Assembly (NCBI GenBank): GCA_018894105.1
Contig: CM032133.1
Location: 12,662,501 to 12,726,500, forward strand
Source: Jacaranda mimosifolia
Lineage: Eukaryota > Streptophyta > Magnoliopsida > Lamiales > Bignoniaceae
Direction of reading: 5' to 3'
Length of the DNA stretch: 64,000 nt
Part shown: one piece after another, positions 12,321 through 26,635 of the stretch
Layout of the letters: the number at the start of each line of letters is the position of its first letter
Numbering within the stretch: the first letter of the stretch is position 1
Notes under the pieces: generated by a model
What the model saw: only the letters and a program-made list of their open reading frames with translations
The model's database searches: none
Told to the model about the DNA's origin: nothing
Translations under genes and position numbers: made by a program

Positions 12321-15300
12321 TGTAGCACCCCCTCCCTCCCACCCGAGATATAACCCAAATGTCAGAATGCCACTCAAATCAATCCTATAGCGTGCAATAA
12401 TATATTTGATAGGCCCATAAATTTTTTTCCAAAATTCTCAAATAACCCACAGTGATCACAACTCACAGCATGCTTTAAACTTAATACAATAATATTAAAG
12501 TGCGGAAGTCATACGAATAACCCATCATCAGTCAAGGCAAATGTCAACATAGCAATAATATACATACATGCCAAAAGACTCACATTCTTCTTGACATATC
12601 ACAACATTTCTAATACCCATACATATTCAATGGTGAATTCACATATAAACATACATTCACCAAACTTAATACAAAACATTAAGCCACAACCCTTAGTCTA
12701 AGCCTCCAGTCTCATACCTGTCGGAAATGAAATAAACGGTACGAGGGTGAGTCATAAGAATTCAGTGAGAAATAAGGCAAAGAAATAGATGGCTATCTAG
12801 AGTAAAAAATAACAATGAAGCTCGATAACACGAAACTATGGAAGCTTAAAACAAGCCCGAATGAAGAAAACACATTTTCAAGTAAATGATATTCGCTAGG
12901 TTAGGATGATGTAACCGTCAGCTCAAAAGGCCCGGGATCATCTCGACCGATGCTATTCAAGAGGTTTAGAGCACCTCAACTGATCACAGTCGGGAGGGAA
13001 TACAAACAGCTCAATTGACTTGGCTTCAGCCCGATCTAGATGGAACTCACTCAGCTTTATTGCTCCACGAGCTTAAACAATTTAAAAGTGCAAGCCCAAC
13101 AAACTATGCATATCAAATAAAAATAATTATGCATATTAGATTACCCTTATGCCTCCATAACAATCCAATCGTTCAACAATAACAATCCAATAATCACAAT
13201 GGCACGAGCATCAGCTCGGCAACAACAATAGCACAAGCATCACAGCTCGGCAACAGCAATAGCACAAGCATCACAGCTTGGCAACAATAATGGCACAAGC
13301 ACGACGGCTTGGAAATAACAATAGCACAAGCATATCATCTTGGCAAGGCTCTCAGCCCAACAATTCTCCTATATCATTTATAAAACAAACTTTCCAATGA
13401 TCAATTTTCCAACAGGGCAGAATAACTGAACAATTATGCCAACACGGCAAACCTATGATATACTGGTCAATCAAAGAAATCAATACGATATTTGACAATA
13501 ACAACACCAATTCAATAGGAACGATACAGTGACACTGTGAAAGTTCATGGCGCCAGAACGGTAAATCAGTGCATTCAAAACGGTTTTAAAGAAAACACAG
13601 GCCACTCGGCCGTACAGTTCAGTTTTTAGAAAAAGAAATTAATTTTCACAAAGCTTCACAGAAGCTGATCTGGACAGTCATTTTCAATAAAACGGATCAA
13701 ATATCAATTAATTTCAAATCAAGAGAACCTCACAGGGTTCGAAAATCAATAACGAATCATGATAGATATCAAATCAACAAAACCTAACGGGTTCAACGAT
13801 GACTATAGATTAGGCTCAAACAAATCAAGAACCAATCGGTAGAACCCTCACAGGTGTAACAATAATTAACAGAGTATTATAATCAAAGCAATATCAACCC
13901 TCACAGGGGTCTATCAAGGAATCGATAAGTACAAGAGTTGCCAGATTGGCAGATCCTCACCTTATCAACCTCGGCAAAAAGTCAGAACCCACTGGTCTCC
14001 AAGGCCCAAATCCTCATCACCTATTAAAAGAATAATTTATAAATTAAACCCTCGTTCAATCCTAAGTATCTATATCAATCATACTTAATTATAGTCCAAT
14101 GCAATAATCCCCGAATAACATAATGGTTAAGGTTTTGCTTAAGCATCATTGCCACAGGTTATACAGTACGTACTAGTAGTATGACATATTCACGATTTGC
14201 AACCTATATCGTCAAAACAATACAATTGAGTCCTTAACTTACAAATTTACCTTATAACAAATGCTAGGTCGATAATAACAATCCAATTTTTTTTGTAAAA
14301 TCCCAAATTTAGTCACTTAAGTCGCAAAAACCTAAAATTAGGGTTTTCTATACTTAATAAGCCATCTAACCTATAGTTCACATGAAATAAAACCATTCTG
14401 GATTCAATAAACTAAATTATCGTGCATGAACATTCCATTCTTATGTATGGCTATTCTGATCAATCATTTCCTTCATCATTTTTCGAAATACAAGGTTTGA
14501 ATGGAGAATACATGTATACAAATACATACAACAAACTTAATCCTAATTTTGTACATTTACCCAAATTTTGAAGTATCGGCGAGGAGAATCGACGATTAGC
14601 CCGCAGGCATGTAACCGTCTCAATGAGATGAAAAAATGGCCGTCGACCGCCGCCATCCGTTGCCACCGAAAAATTCCAAAACCACTACCAACAGCTGCTC
14701 CTCAGCTCCAGGAATCTAATGCTCCAATCAATTTGTTATTCCGACGCCAGAAAGGTCCTCAAATTGCCTGAAAACTAAAATCCCCTCACCAACACCGCTG
14801 CGCGATTTTTGTGAAATTTCTCCTTCCACGATGGTCCGTTCAAAATTTGAAAACACTGGAGTAATCCTTGAGCTAAGCCGGTTAAAATGGTACCCAAGTT
14901 CACCATGAAAAGTTGCTAAAAGGAAAAGCCACCAAAAGCTCCACCATGGCTGAAACTTTCAGGCCTTTTTTGGGCCGTTACACTGGTGGCTTATACAAGA
15001 AATTGGTACCTTTGTGTTCTACTTGAAGAGAGGAGCAATTTGGTATATAACTTGAGGTGTTTCCATCGCAGGAGTGAGTCATCGGGAAAGAGAGGAAAAT
15101 GGGAAGAAGAAAGAAGAAAAATGGAGAAGAAAATGCGGAAGAAATGGAAGAAAAGAGTTGACTGCATTCTTAAAATGCAATTTTTGGAAATTGCAGTTTC
15201 ACCCCCAAACTTTTTCCTCATCCTTCAATTAGGTCCTTCAGAAAATTGCAACACTTCAATTCAACCCCAAGAAAGAGTTAGTGCATGATTTTAGGCCTTT

Positions 15301-15505
15301 TGACCCAAAATAAATACCATGCAACCCCAATATTTATCAAGCTAGTCCAATCAAGTCTCTGAGAATTGTAAATTGATCCCAAAACTTTCAAAATTTTTGC
15401 AATCAAGTCATTTACACTTATTTCGATCCCTAAAATCCGACCAATCAAAATTCTTGATTTTCTCAATTCTTAATTTTCGAAATCCCAAAATTTAGGGGTG
15501 TTACA
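12321..15505 (-). mobile_element. Solo LTR (about 3.2 kb) of the TGTAACACCCC Gypsy family
   Basis: The element begins TGTAGCACCCCC and ends GGGGTGTTACA, and is flanked on both sides by GATTT (12316-12320 and 15506-15510). Array sequence resumes in phase, so this is a clean insertion reduced to a single LTR of 3185 bp. Orientation is minus, judged from related LTRs that have primer site and polypurine tract. Contents in plus-strand order: a short GAGTC-type stem block (about 12741-12770), a minisatellite with period about 31 bp (13202-13350), four spaced CCTCACAGGG-type motifs (13727-13910), and a GC-rich segment (about 14570-14830). Parts at 13550-13740 closely match, inverted, the 3' LTR at 58540-58735. 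Small open frames inside are not genes. Confidence 0.88.
13202..13350 (-). repeat. 31-bp minisatellite inside the solo LTR
   Basis: Five tandem units start GCAC(A/G)AGCA at 13202, 13231, 13262, 13293 and 13324, each continuing as a CAGCTCGGCAACAA-like sequence. Spacings are 29, 31, 31 and 31 bp. It sits next to the block CAGCCCAACAATTCTCC, which also flanks an unrelated tandem repeat in the LTR near 59 kb. Confidence 0.85.
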
Positions 15506-17373
15506 GATTTAGTTTTATTTAATTCTTTAATAACAAATAATTAATGATTATTTTTTACAAAATAGTTCTAAATAACAAATAGTGGAACATAAAACATATG
15601 TGAAGTTAATAAGTACTCATGATTCAGCTATAGTTAACTTAAAAAAATATATGCATCACATCTAACTTTTTTTTTAAATAAAGAATCGATACCAAATTGC
15701 TCCAATTTAATTCATCTTAAATAATTTTTTAACTAAAATTTTTTGATGTTTTTTTATAAATTTATCCTCTAGTTAGAAAAATTATTCATTACTTTCTTCA
15801 TTTTCAAATTCTAATTATTTTTTTTAGATTTTTATAGGATATAGAGTTATATTGGAAAAAATGATGCTTTTTGGGAAGAAAAGGGGATCAATTTTTGGAT
15901 TTTTCTAGATTTAATACTTGTTTTATTTATATCTTTTTAGCTCTTTCATACAATTATTTTTCACTTTCTTAAATTAACCAAATATTATTATTAAGAAACA
16001 TGAAACGACAATGAGTTATGTTTTGCTAACAAAATAGTTTACATAAATAACTTTCTATTGCTCCTCTATTACAACTCCGTTGCTAGCCATAATAATAACA
16101 ACAAAATATTAAGGGAATAGTAACAAAAAAGTCTCAATATATCATAATTGATTAATTTTAATGGCAATAAATCAAAGTCCAATTAATTATATTCTTAAAT
16201 AAATTACTTAAGCAATAAATATTGTGAAACTTAGTTCTATTTAATAACTTTTTGCTAAATTAATTGTGATTATTATTTCACTAAATAATTGTAATTGATA
16301 AATATAGATAAAAATATAATATGGAGTTAACAAGTCATGTTAGAGTATAGTTAATTTGAAAAATACATATGAATTACTTTTAATTTGCTTATAAAGAGTT
16401 GATACCTAATTACTGAAATTCAACCGATCCTATATAATTTTTAAACTAATTTTCTCAAAGTGAATTTTACAATTTTTTTCCTTTAAATAGAAAAATGACT
16501 AATTCATTTTATTATTTTCAAATTGTAACTAATTATGTTAGATTTGCATAGTATGTGCAATAATTTGTTTAATCATAATGACATTTAAGGATGAAAAGAT
16601 GATTGACTAATGAAGTAATCGATTTTTTGATATTGTGCAATTCTCAATGACATTTATATTGGAATTGATTCTTCTTTCTTGTTCTGTCTCTTCTATAATT
16701 AGTTTAGGCTTTTTTACATTGATAAAATAGTAATATTATGAATGAGAGTATAACAACGAAGTCACATTTTCATAATTAATAAAATAATTAATTTGAATAT
16801 CTCTTTGTTGCTACTCTATTGCTATTCCATTGCTAGCAAAAAGGAGAACAATGGAATAGCAAGGGAATAACAACTGGAATTTTTATAATACAAGAATTAA
16901 CTAGTTTTAGCTATAATAAATTAAAATTCAATTAATAAAATCTTCAAAAAAATTAGTTAAGTAATTAATTTGGGAAATTTTAGTTTTACTTAATTCTTTA
17001 TTAACAAATAATTAATGATTATTTTTTACAAAATAGTTCTAAATAAAAAATAGTAGAACATAAAACATATGTGAAGTCAATAGGTACTCGTGATTCAAGT
17101 ATAGTTAATTTAAAAAATATATGCATCACATCTAATTTTTTTTAAATAAAAAATTGATACCAAATTGCTCTAATTTATTCAATCTTAAATAATTTTGTAA
17201 CTGAAATTTTTTTATTTTATTTTTATAAATTTATCCTTTAGTTTGAAAAACTATTCATTACTTTATTCATTTTCAAATTGTAATTAATTTTTAATTTTTT
17301 TTTTTTATAGAATATGGAGTTATACTCATTGGAAAAAATGATACTCTTTAGGTAGAAATGATGATTAATTTTT
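15506..17373. repeat. Tandem array segment 2
   Basis: Continues segment 1 in phase after the solo LTR. A-type core near 16060 and B-type core near 16807. The B core has the inverted repeat TTGCTATTCCATTG / CAATGGAATAGCAA. It ends at a GGACT microhomology (17374-17378) with the next LTR fragment. Confidence 0.85.
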
Positions 17374-18827
17374 GGACTGCATGGCGCATAGCGGATACCT
17401 ACGTGGACTGCTCAGCGTATCGCGGATACCTAGGCAGACCGCATTGCGTATCCTAGACACCCAGGCGAACTGCAAGGCATGTCCCAAGTATCCCAGCATT
17501 CCGCGTAGGATTAGCACTCGACCCAAGTACTATCTCCAAACAAGTACAACAAATACAACAAGTACCGATCAAGTACAACAAGTACGAACCAAGCATTTAA
17601 AGTTGCCGACGAGGCAATATGTGTACAGCAAGCAAGTATATACAATCCAACTAGCTAGATATCAGGATACAACAAACGAGTATGTCGACAAGGCATCTGA
17701 TAATGATTCAAAACAGGAACAAGCAAGTACGATCAAGACAAGTACCGGACATGACAGACAGGAGTTTCGGGCGCCAGAACAAACAATGACGAGTGAAACA
17801 AGTACTAACCCTAACAGGGGTATACAATTCAATACTACACATTAAAAGAAATAGAACATATCATATATATCCAATTCTTCTAATGATTTATCCACGAATT
17901 ACCAAGTTAAGACCTCGAATTCAGTGACCAAGGCTATCGTTACGATCACTGCGCCGAGGAGAAGATCTGCCTCAGCTCTACTGTCGTCCGCCGCCGCCAG
18001 AGTTATCCAAAACTTCACCAGAATGCTCTCCTCGAGCTCCTGATTCCAATGGCTCAATGGAGCTTAATAGCCTCCAACTGGGTCTCTCATCACCGTGCTC
18101 TGATCGTCATTTCTCATTGCCGCCGCGTGCCAAAATCACATGCAACACTGTTCTCAGCTTCTCCATGCCAAGGGCTATCCAGACCACCTCCCAGAAGTCA
18201 AAATCATCACATACAAATTTCAAACCCACTTGTCTGCCGTGAAAAGGTGTCTCGACCTCCTACTCTCGCGGTGGCTCGCTGGGTTTTCAGCTGTGCATGT
18301 GTGAATAAATGTGGCCAGAGGGTGAGGGAGGGTTGTTTGGAGGGTTCAGTTTGGTTAATGGTGGTCGCCGGTGGGAAGTTCGCCGAGGGATGGTGTACGC
18401 AGTGGAGGAGAAGAAGAAAAAGGAGGAAGAGAAAAAAAAATAAGAAAAAGGAAAGAATGAAGATTCAATGTTCTGCCAAATTTTATAAAAAAATTGAACT
18501 TTCCCAATTTGCAATTTAGTCCCCAAGGTTTAACCAGCCTCCATGAAGCCCTTAGGTAAAAAAATATATATACACTTCTGACCCTGTTGACCAAGGCTCT
18601 TGTATGCAAACCCCAACATCCTCCTAAGTTGTGCAGTTGCGTCCTTTAAATTTACAAATTGGCACCAGGAAATTTTAATTAACTTGAAATCAAGTTAATT
18701 TAGTAATATATATTGATCACAAAATTTCTAAAATACTAAATAATCATGGAAATTCATAAAGTAAATTAAAATGAAAATAATTTGACAATTAAGCTATCAT
18801 AATTCAAGAAAATTTTGGGGTCTTACA
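17374..18827 (-). mobile_element. Truncated LTR of the same Gypsy family
   Basis: The right end is a normal LTR end (GGGGTCTTACA, to 18827). The left end is broken: it starts inside the 31-bp GGATACCTA minisatellite zone that lies deep inside other LTRs (compare 33868-33960). About 1.6 kb of LTR plus roughly 0.2 kb of array seem to have been lost by one deletion. The segment carries the GC-rich block at about 17940-18420 and, at the break, GGACT, which both parents contain. Open frames at 17372-17845 and 18049-18519 have no family resemblance and lie in LTR sequence. Confidence 0.8.
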
Positions 18828-21141
18828 TAATATATCATAATTGATTAATTTTAATGGCAATAAATCAAAGTCCAATTAATTATATTCTTAAATAAATTAC
18901 TTAAGCAATAAATATTGTGAAACTTAGTTCTATTTAATAATTGTTTGCAATTAATTGTGATTATTATTTCACTAAATAATTGCAATTGGCAAATATAGAT
19001 AAAAATATAATATGCAGTTAACAAGTCATGTTAGATTATAGTTAATTTGAAAAATACATATGAATTACTTTTAATTTGCTTATAAAGAGCTGATACCTGA
19101 TTATTGAAATTCAAACTATCCTATATAATTTTTAAACTAATTTTTTCTAAGTGAATTTTACAAAATTTTTCCTTTAAATAGAAAAATGACTAATTCATTT
19201 TATTATTTTCAAATTGTAACTAATTATGTTAGATTTGTATAGTATGTGCAGTAATTTGTTTAATCATAATGCCATTTAAGGATGAAAATGTGATTGACTA
19301 ATCTGTAATCGGTTTTTTTTATATTGTGCAATTCTCAATGACATCTATACTAGATTTGATGTGCAGTAATTTGTTTAATCATAATGCCATTTAAGGATGA
19401 AAAGGTGATTGACTAATCATTTAATCGGTTTTTTTTATATTGTGCAATTCTCAATGACATCTATACTAGATTTGATTCCTCTTTCTTGTTCTCTCTCTTC
19501 TACAATTAGTTTAGGCTTTTTTACATTGATAAAATATTAATATTATGAATGAGAGTATGACAATGAAGTCACATTTTCATAATTAACAAAATAATTAATT
19601 TGAATATCTCTTTGTTGCTACTCTGTTGCTATCCCATTGCTTGCCAAAAGGAGAACAATCAAATAGCAAGGGAATAACAACTGAAATTTGTATAATATAA
19701 GAATTAATTAGTTGTTGCTATAATAAATTGAAATCCAATTAATAAATTCTTCAAAAAATTACTTAAGTAATTAATTTGGGGAAATTTAGCTTTACTTAAT
19801 TCTTTATTTAGCAAATAATTATTGATTATTTTTTACAAAATAGTTCTAAATAACAAATAGTGGAACACAAAACATATGTGAAGTTAATAAGTACTCATGA
19901 TTCAACTGTAGCTAATTTTAAAAATATATGTATCATGTCTAACTTTTTTTTTAAATAAAAAATTGATAACAAATTGCTCTAATTTATTTCATCTTAAATA
20001 ATTTTTTAACTGAAATTTTTCTATTTTTTTTATAAATTTATCCTTTAGTTTGAAAAACTACTCATTACTTACTTCATTTTCAAATTGTACTTTTTTTTTT
20101 TTAATTTTTTCATGGGGTATAGAGTTATACTTGTTGGAAAAAATGATACTTTTTAGGTAGAAATGATGATCAATTTTTGGATTTTTCTAGATTTAATACT
20201 TGTTTTTTTTTTATGTCTCTTTGCTCCTTTCATACAATTATTTTTTACTTTCTTAAATTAACCAAATATTATTATTAAGAAACATGAACCGACAATGAGT
20301 TATGTTTTGCTAACAAAATAGTTTACTTAAATAACTTTCTGTTGCTACTCTGTTACAACTCTGTTGCTAGCCACAATAATAACAACAAAATAGTAAGGGA
20401 ATAGTAACAAAAAAGTCTTAATATATCATAATTGATTAATTTTAATGGAAATAAATCAAAGTCCAATTAATTATATTCTTAAATAAATTACTTAAGCAAT
20501 AAATATTGTGAAACTTAGTTCTATTTAATAATTTTTTGCTAAATTAATTGTGATTATTATTTCACTAAATAATTGTAACTGGCAAATATAGATAAAAATA
20601 TAATATGGAGTTAACAAGTCATGTTAGATTATAGTTAATTTTTAAAATACATATGAATTACTTTTAATTTGCTTATAAAGAGATGTACCTGATTACTGAA
20701 ATTCAACCTATTCTATATAATTTTTAAACTATATTTTTCTAAGTGAATTTTACAATTTTTTTCCTTTAAATAAAAAAATGACTAATTCATTTTATTATTT
20801 TCAAATTGTAACTAATTATGTTAGATTTGTAGAGTATGTGCAGTAATTTGTTTAATCATAATGACATTTAAGGATGAAAAGGTGATTAACTAATGATGTA
20901 ATCAAATTTTTTGATATTGTGCAATTCTCAATGATATCTATACTAGATTTGATTCTTCTTTCTTGTTCTCTCTCTTCTATAATTAGTTTAGGCTTTCTTA
21001 CGTTGATAAAATAGCAATATTATGAATGAGAGTATACCAATGAAGTTACATTTTCATAATTAACAAAATAATTAATTTGAATATCTCTTTGTTGCTACTC
21101 TGTTGCTATTCCATTGCTAGCCAAAAGGAGAACAATGGAGT
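18828..21141. repeat. Tandem array segment 3
   Basis: B-type cores near 19614 and 21093, A-type near 20340. The B core at 21093 is cut just after CAATGGAG by the LTR fragment at 21142. Contains the 115-bp local duplication listed next. Confidence 0.85.
19246..19475. repeat. 115-bp local tandem duplication within an array monomer
   Basis: The block starting GTGCAGTAATTTGTTTAATC at 19246 is repeated at 19361 with few changes. It covers the stretch from the GTGCAG landmark to the ACTAGATTTGAT landmark. The same duplication, with its first copy clipped by an LTR fragment, appears at about 22766-22985, so both array units descend from one duplicated ancestor. Confidence 0.85.
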
Positions 21142-22770
21142 TGTAACACCCCCTCTCGGGACAGCACCCAAGTTGAGGTGCCACTAATTCAATCTTAAAT
21201 ACAGTTCAAATAATAACTAGGAAACCTGTAATTTAATCATCTCGAAGGTAAAACAGTCACACTAATCTAAAAGATCATTCCAAAAAGCATAATATATACA
21301 ACCCAAGTCTCAGAATCCAACTTAGTGGAAGATAATTCATTTATCCCAAAAGGTCACTTCATAACATAAAATACATACATATCCAGTATCTTAATTTTCA
21401 CACAAACATTCTCATAACACTCTTCAAGTAGTTGTCTTGATTAGGTGACTTATATGAACAACAGCAGCACCCAGTCTATTACAAAATCACTCTCATCTAA
21501 AACATGCCTCTGCTTCTCAGTTTTACTTGTCTGAAGACAAATAACAACAAGGGGGTAAGTCCTTAGGACTTAGTGAGAGAAAAGAAAATGACAGGATTCA
21601 AAAGAAAATGATAGGCAACAAACAAAGATAGTTCAATAACAATAAAAGTTTCCACGTGAATCAATATTGTGCAAAGTACACATGATATCGATTATATTAG
21701 GCTGTTGGTCATTCCATCCTTATTACTCCCAAATCAATGTATAGTTGCTAGTACTAGACGTCGGTACAGTATAAACAAGATTTTCTTATCGCTCCATTGC
21801 TCGAGCACTCAGCTCGGCAGGTAATAACTTTCTTGTATTGGCATGGTTGACCGCATGCTAGATCCCGCCACTCACAGTTCGCAAACTCCAGCTCCTTGTT
21901 GAGTTGGGATCGTAGGTAGGTACTAGCCGGGAGATCTATCACCATCGGTCCATTCACCTGGCCATCTTTTCGGACCTAGCCCCAGGCCCAACTTCCCGTG
22001 GCGTTCCTCTGGTTTGAACTTCCCAGGGCATCCCCGTAGGTTGCACAATATAATGCCAACATATATCACTTCAACTTTTCAAGCAATAACATGAACATTT
22101 TGGAACTTTGCATGACCAGCTGTAAATAAGGCAAAACATTTTCCAATAACGGCCGGCATGGCCTATTATAGTAAACAAGGTACATGAATAATTTAAGGGA
22201 ACCTTTGACACAAATAGGTCTACCAAATCATTCCAAATATCATTTTCAAGGAACGAGAATATATCAAACAGTTTCAAATCAGAAGAACCTCACAGGGTTC
22301 GACAATTAACAACGATAATGATAATTTGAACAAATATCAAATCAGCAGAACCTAACGGGTTCAACGATATCATGGAATAATGCATACAAGTAAGAACCAA
22401 TCGGTAGATCCCACACAGGGTAAAGCAATAACTTATAGAATACGGTATAGAAACAGAAAACCTACACAGGGGTTGGTCACAAATAACGGATTGTTAGAAA
22501 AGTTGATAGATTGGCAGACCCTTACAGGGATTTTCAACAAGTAATGAGAAAGCTTATACAAAAAAATAACCCAAAGTGGGAGACCCTCACCTCTTGTGGT
22601 ATCAGAGAAACTATCACAATCTACTGTCTACCGATCTGCGGGACCCACTTCCACTTCACCTAACCAAAATAGTATAATTATAGTCAAAATCCATATTTGA
22701 CTCCTAGCATCACTATCATGCTTATCATTAATCCAAATTCACCAAATAATCATATTGACATGATAGTTTA
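21142..22770 (-). mobile_element. LTR fragment (left end intact, right part deleted)
   Basis: Starts TGTAACACCCCCTCTCGGGAC and belongs to the same LTR family; its first 1.5 kb is closest to the block at 27236. It contains a palindrome-like AAGTCCTTAGGACTT stem (21556-21570) and spaced CACAGGG/ACGGG motifs (about 22288-22465). It stops at TGATAGTTTAA, where the related LTR near 34690 continues. The junction to array sequence lies in a shared GTTTAA (22766-22771). About 1.3 kb of LTR and part of one array unit are missing. Confidence 0.8.
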
Positions 22771-25700
22771 ATCATAATGCCATTTAAGGATGAAAAGGTG
22801 ATTGACTAATCAAGTAATCGGTTTTTTTTTTTAATATTGTGCAATTCTCAATGACATCTACACTAGATTTGATGCGCAATAATTTGTTTAATCATAATGC
22901 CATTTAAGGATGAAAAGGTGATTGACTAATCATGTAATGGGTTTTTTTTATATTGTGCAATTCTCAATGACATCTATACTAGATTGATTCTTCTTTCTTG
23001 TTCTCTCTCTTCTATAATTAGTTTAGGCTTTTTTACGTTGATAAAATAGTAATATTATGCATAAGTCTATAACAATGAAGTTACATTTTCATAATTAATA
23101 GAATAATTAATTTGAATATCTCTTTGTTGCTACTCTGTCGCTATTCCATTGCTAGCCAAAAGTAGAACAATGGAATAGCAAAGGAATAACAACTGAAAAT
23201 TTTATAATATAAGAATTAATTAGTTGTAGCTATAATAAATTGAAATCCAATTAATAAATTCTTCAAAAAATTACTTAAGTAATTAATCTGGGGAAATTTA
23301 GTTTTACTTAATTCTTTATTAACAAATAATTAATGATTATTTTTTACAAAATAGTTCTAAATAACAAATAGTGGAACATAAAACATATGTGAAGTTACTA
23401 ACTACTCATGATTCAAATGTAGTTAATTTAAAAAATATATGCATCACTTCTAACTTTTTTTTAAATAAAAAATTCATACCAAATTGCTCTAATTTATTTC
23501 ATCTTAAATAATTTTTTAACTGAAATTTTTCTATTTTTTTTTATAAATTTATCCTTTTGTTTCAAAAAATATTCATTACTTTCTTCATTTTCAAATTGTA
23601 ATTATTTTTAAATTTTTTTTTTATAGAATATAGAGTTATACTTTTAGGATAGGTAGAAATGATGATCAATTTTTGGATTTTGCTAGATTTAATACTTGTT
23701 TTTTTTTTTCCATGTCTTTTTGGCCCTTTCATACAATTATTTTTTACTTTCTCAAATTAACCAAATATTTTTATTAAGAAACATGAAACGACAATGAGTT
23801 ATGTTTTACTAACAAAATAGTTTACTTAAATAACTTTCTGTTGCTACTATGTTGCAACTCTATTGCTAGCCATAATAATAACAACAAAATAGTAAGGGAA
23901 AATAACAAAAAAGTCTTAATATATCATAATTGATTAATTTTAATGGCAATAAATCAGAGTCCAATTAATTATATTATTAAATAAATTACTTAAGCAATAA
24001 ATATTGTGAAACTTAGTTCTATTTAATAATTTTTTGCTAAATTAATTGTGATTATTATTTCACTAAATAATTGTAACTGGCAAATATAGATAAAAATATA
24101 ATATGGAGTTAACAAGTCATGTTAGATTATAGTTAAGTTTTAAAATACATATGAATTACTTTTAATTTACTTATAAAGAGTTGTACCTGATTACTGAAAT
24201 TCAACCTATCCTATATAATTTTTAAACTAAATTTTTCTAAGTGAATTTTACAATTTTTTTCCTTTAAATAGAAAAATGACTAATTCATTTTATTATTTTC
24301 TAATTGTAACTAATTATGTTAGATTTGTAGAGTATGTGCAGTAATTTGTTTAATCATAATGACATTTAAGGATGAAAAGGTGATTAATTAATGATGTAAT
24401 CAAATTTTTTGATATTGTGCAATTCTCAATGATATCTATACTAGATTTGATTCTTCTTTCTTGTTCTCTCTCTTCTATAATTAGTTTAGGCTTTCTTACG
24501 TTGATAAAATAGCAATATTATGAATGAGAGTATACCAATGAAGTTACATTTTTATAATTAACAAAATAATTAATTTGAATATCTCTTTGTTGCTACTCTG
24601 TTGCTATTCCATTGCTAGCAAAAGGAGAACAATGGAATAGAAAGGAAATAACAACTGAAATTTTTATAATATAAGAATTAATTAGTTTTAGTTATAATAA
24701 ATTGAAATCCAATTAATAAATTCTTCCGAAAATTGCTTTAAGTAATTAATCTGTGGAAATTTAGTTTTACTTAATTCTTTATTAACAAATAATTAATGAT
24801 TATTTTTTACAATATAGTTCTAAATAACAAATAGTGGAACATAAAACATATGTGAAGTAAATAACTACTCATGATTCAACTGTAGTTCAATTAAAAAATA
24901 TATGCATCACTTTTAACTTTTTTTTAAATAAAAAATTGAAACCAAATTGCTCTAATTTATTTCATCTTAAATAATTTTTTAACTAAATTTTTTCTATTTT
25001 TCTTATAAATTTATCCTTTTGTTTGAAAAAATATTCATTACTTTCTTCATTTTCAAATTGTAATTATTTTTTTTTAATTTTTTTTATAGAATACAGAGTT
25101 ATACTTATTGAAAAAAATAATACTTTTTAGGTAGAAATGATCAATTTTTGGATTTTGCTAGATTTAAAACTTTTTTTTTTTTATGTCTTTTTGGTCCTTT
25201 CATACAATTATTTTTTACTTTCTTAAATTAACCAAATATTATTATTAAGAAACATGAAACGATAATGAATTATGTTTTACTAACAAAATAGTTTACTTAA
25301 ATAACTTTCTGTTGCTACTTTGTTACAACTCTGTTGCTAGCCATAATAATAACAATAGAATTGTAATGGAACAGTAACAAAAAAGTCTTAATATATCATA
25401 ATTGATTAGTTTTAATGGGAATAAATCAAAGTCCAATTAATTATATTCTTAAATAAATTACTTAAGCAATAAATATTGTGAAACTTAGTTCTATTTAATA
25501 ATTGTTTGCTAAGTTAATTGTGACTATTATTTCACTAAATAATTGTAACTGGCAAATATAGATAAAAATATAATATGGAGTTAACAAGTCATGTTAGATT
25601 ATAGTTAATTTGAAAAATACATATGAATTACTTTTAATTTGCTTATAAAGAGTTGATACCTGATTACTGAAATTCAACCTGTCCTATATAATTTTTAAAC

Positions 25701-26635
25701 TAATTTTTTCTAAGTGAATTTTACAAATTTTTTCCTTTAAATATAAAAATGACTGATTCATTTTATTATTTTCAAATTGTAACTAATTATGTTTGATTTG
25801 TATAGTATGTGCAGTAATTTGTTTAATCATAATGACATTTAAGGATGAAAAGGTGATTGACTAATGATGTAATCGGTTTTTTTGATATTGTGCAATTCTC
25901 AATGACATCTATACTAGATTTGATTCTTCTTTCTTGTTCTCTCTCTTCTATAATTAGTTTAGGCTTTTTTACATTGATAAAATAGTAATATTATGAATTA
26001 GAGTATAACAATGAAGTCACATTTTCATAATTAACAGAATAATTAATTTGAATATCTACTTGTTACTACTCTGTTGCTGTTCCATTGCTTGCTAAAAGAT
26101 GAACAATGGAATAGCATGGGAATAACAACTGAAAATTTTATAATATAAGAATTAATTAGTTTTAGCTATAATAAATTGAAATCCAATCAATAAATTCTTC
26201 AAAAAAATTACTTAAGTAATTAATCTGGGGAAATTTAGTTTTACTTAATTCTTTATTAACAATTAATTAATGATTATTTTTAACAAAATAATTCTAAATA
26301 ACAAATAGTAGAACATAAAACATATGTGAGTTAATAAGTACTCATGATTCAACTATGGTTAATTTAAAAAATATATGCCTCACATCTAATTTTTTTTAAA
26401 TTAAAAATTGATACCAAGTTGCTTTAATTTATTTCATCTTAAATAATTTTTTAACTGAATTTTTTCTATTTTTTTTATAAATTTATCCTTTTGTTTGAAA
26501 AACTATTCATTACTTTCTTCATTTTCAAATTGTAATTATTTTTTTTCAAATTTGTTTGTAGAATATTACTTGTTGGGAAAAATGATATTCTTTAGGTAGA
26601 AATGATGATCAATTTTTGGATTTTGCTAGATTTAA
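22771..26635. repeat. Tandem array segment 4
   Basis: Regular alternation of B (23125, 24590, 26060) and A (23840, 25312) cores; B to B is 1465-1470 bp. It begins inside the 115-bp duplicated block and ends at TTTAA (26631-26635), the target site of the next element. Phase resumes at 35995. Confidence 0.9.

Noticed and set aside
17372..17845. 157-codon open frame
   Set aside because: Lies in truncated LTR and minisatellite sequence that recurs non-coding elsewhere in the window.
18049..18519. 156-codon open frame with basic C-terminus
   Set aside because: Coincides with the GC-rich LTR segment; equivalents in other LTRs have broken or different frames.
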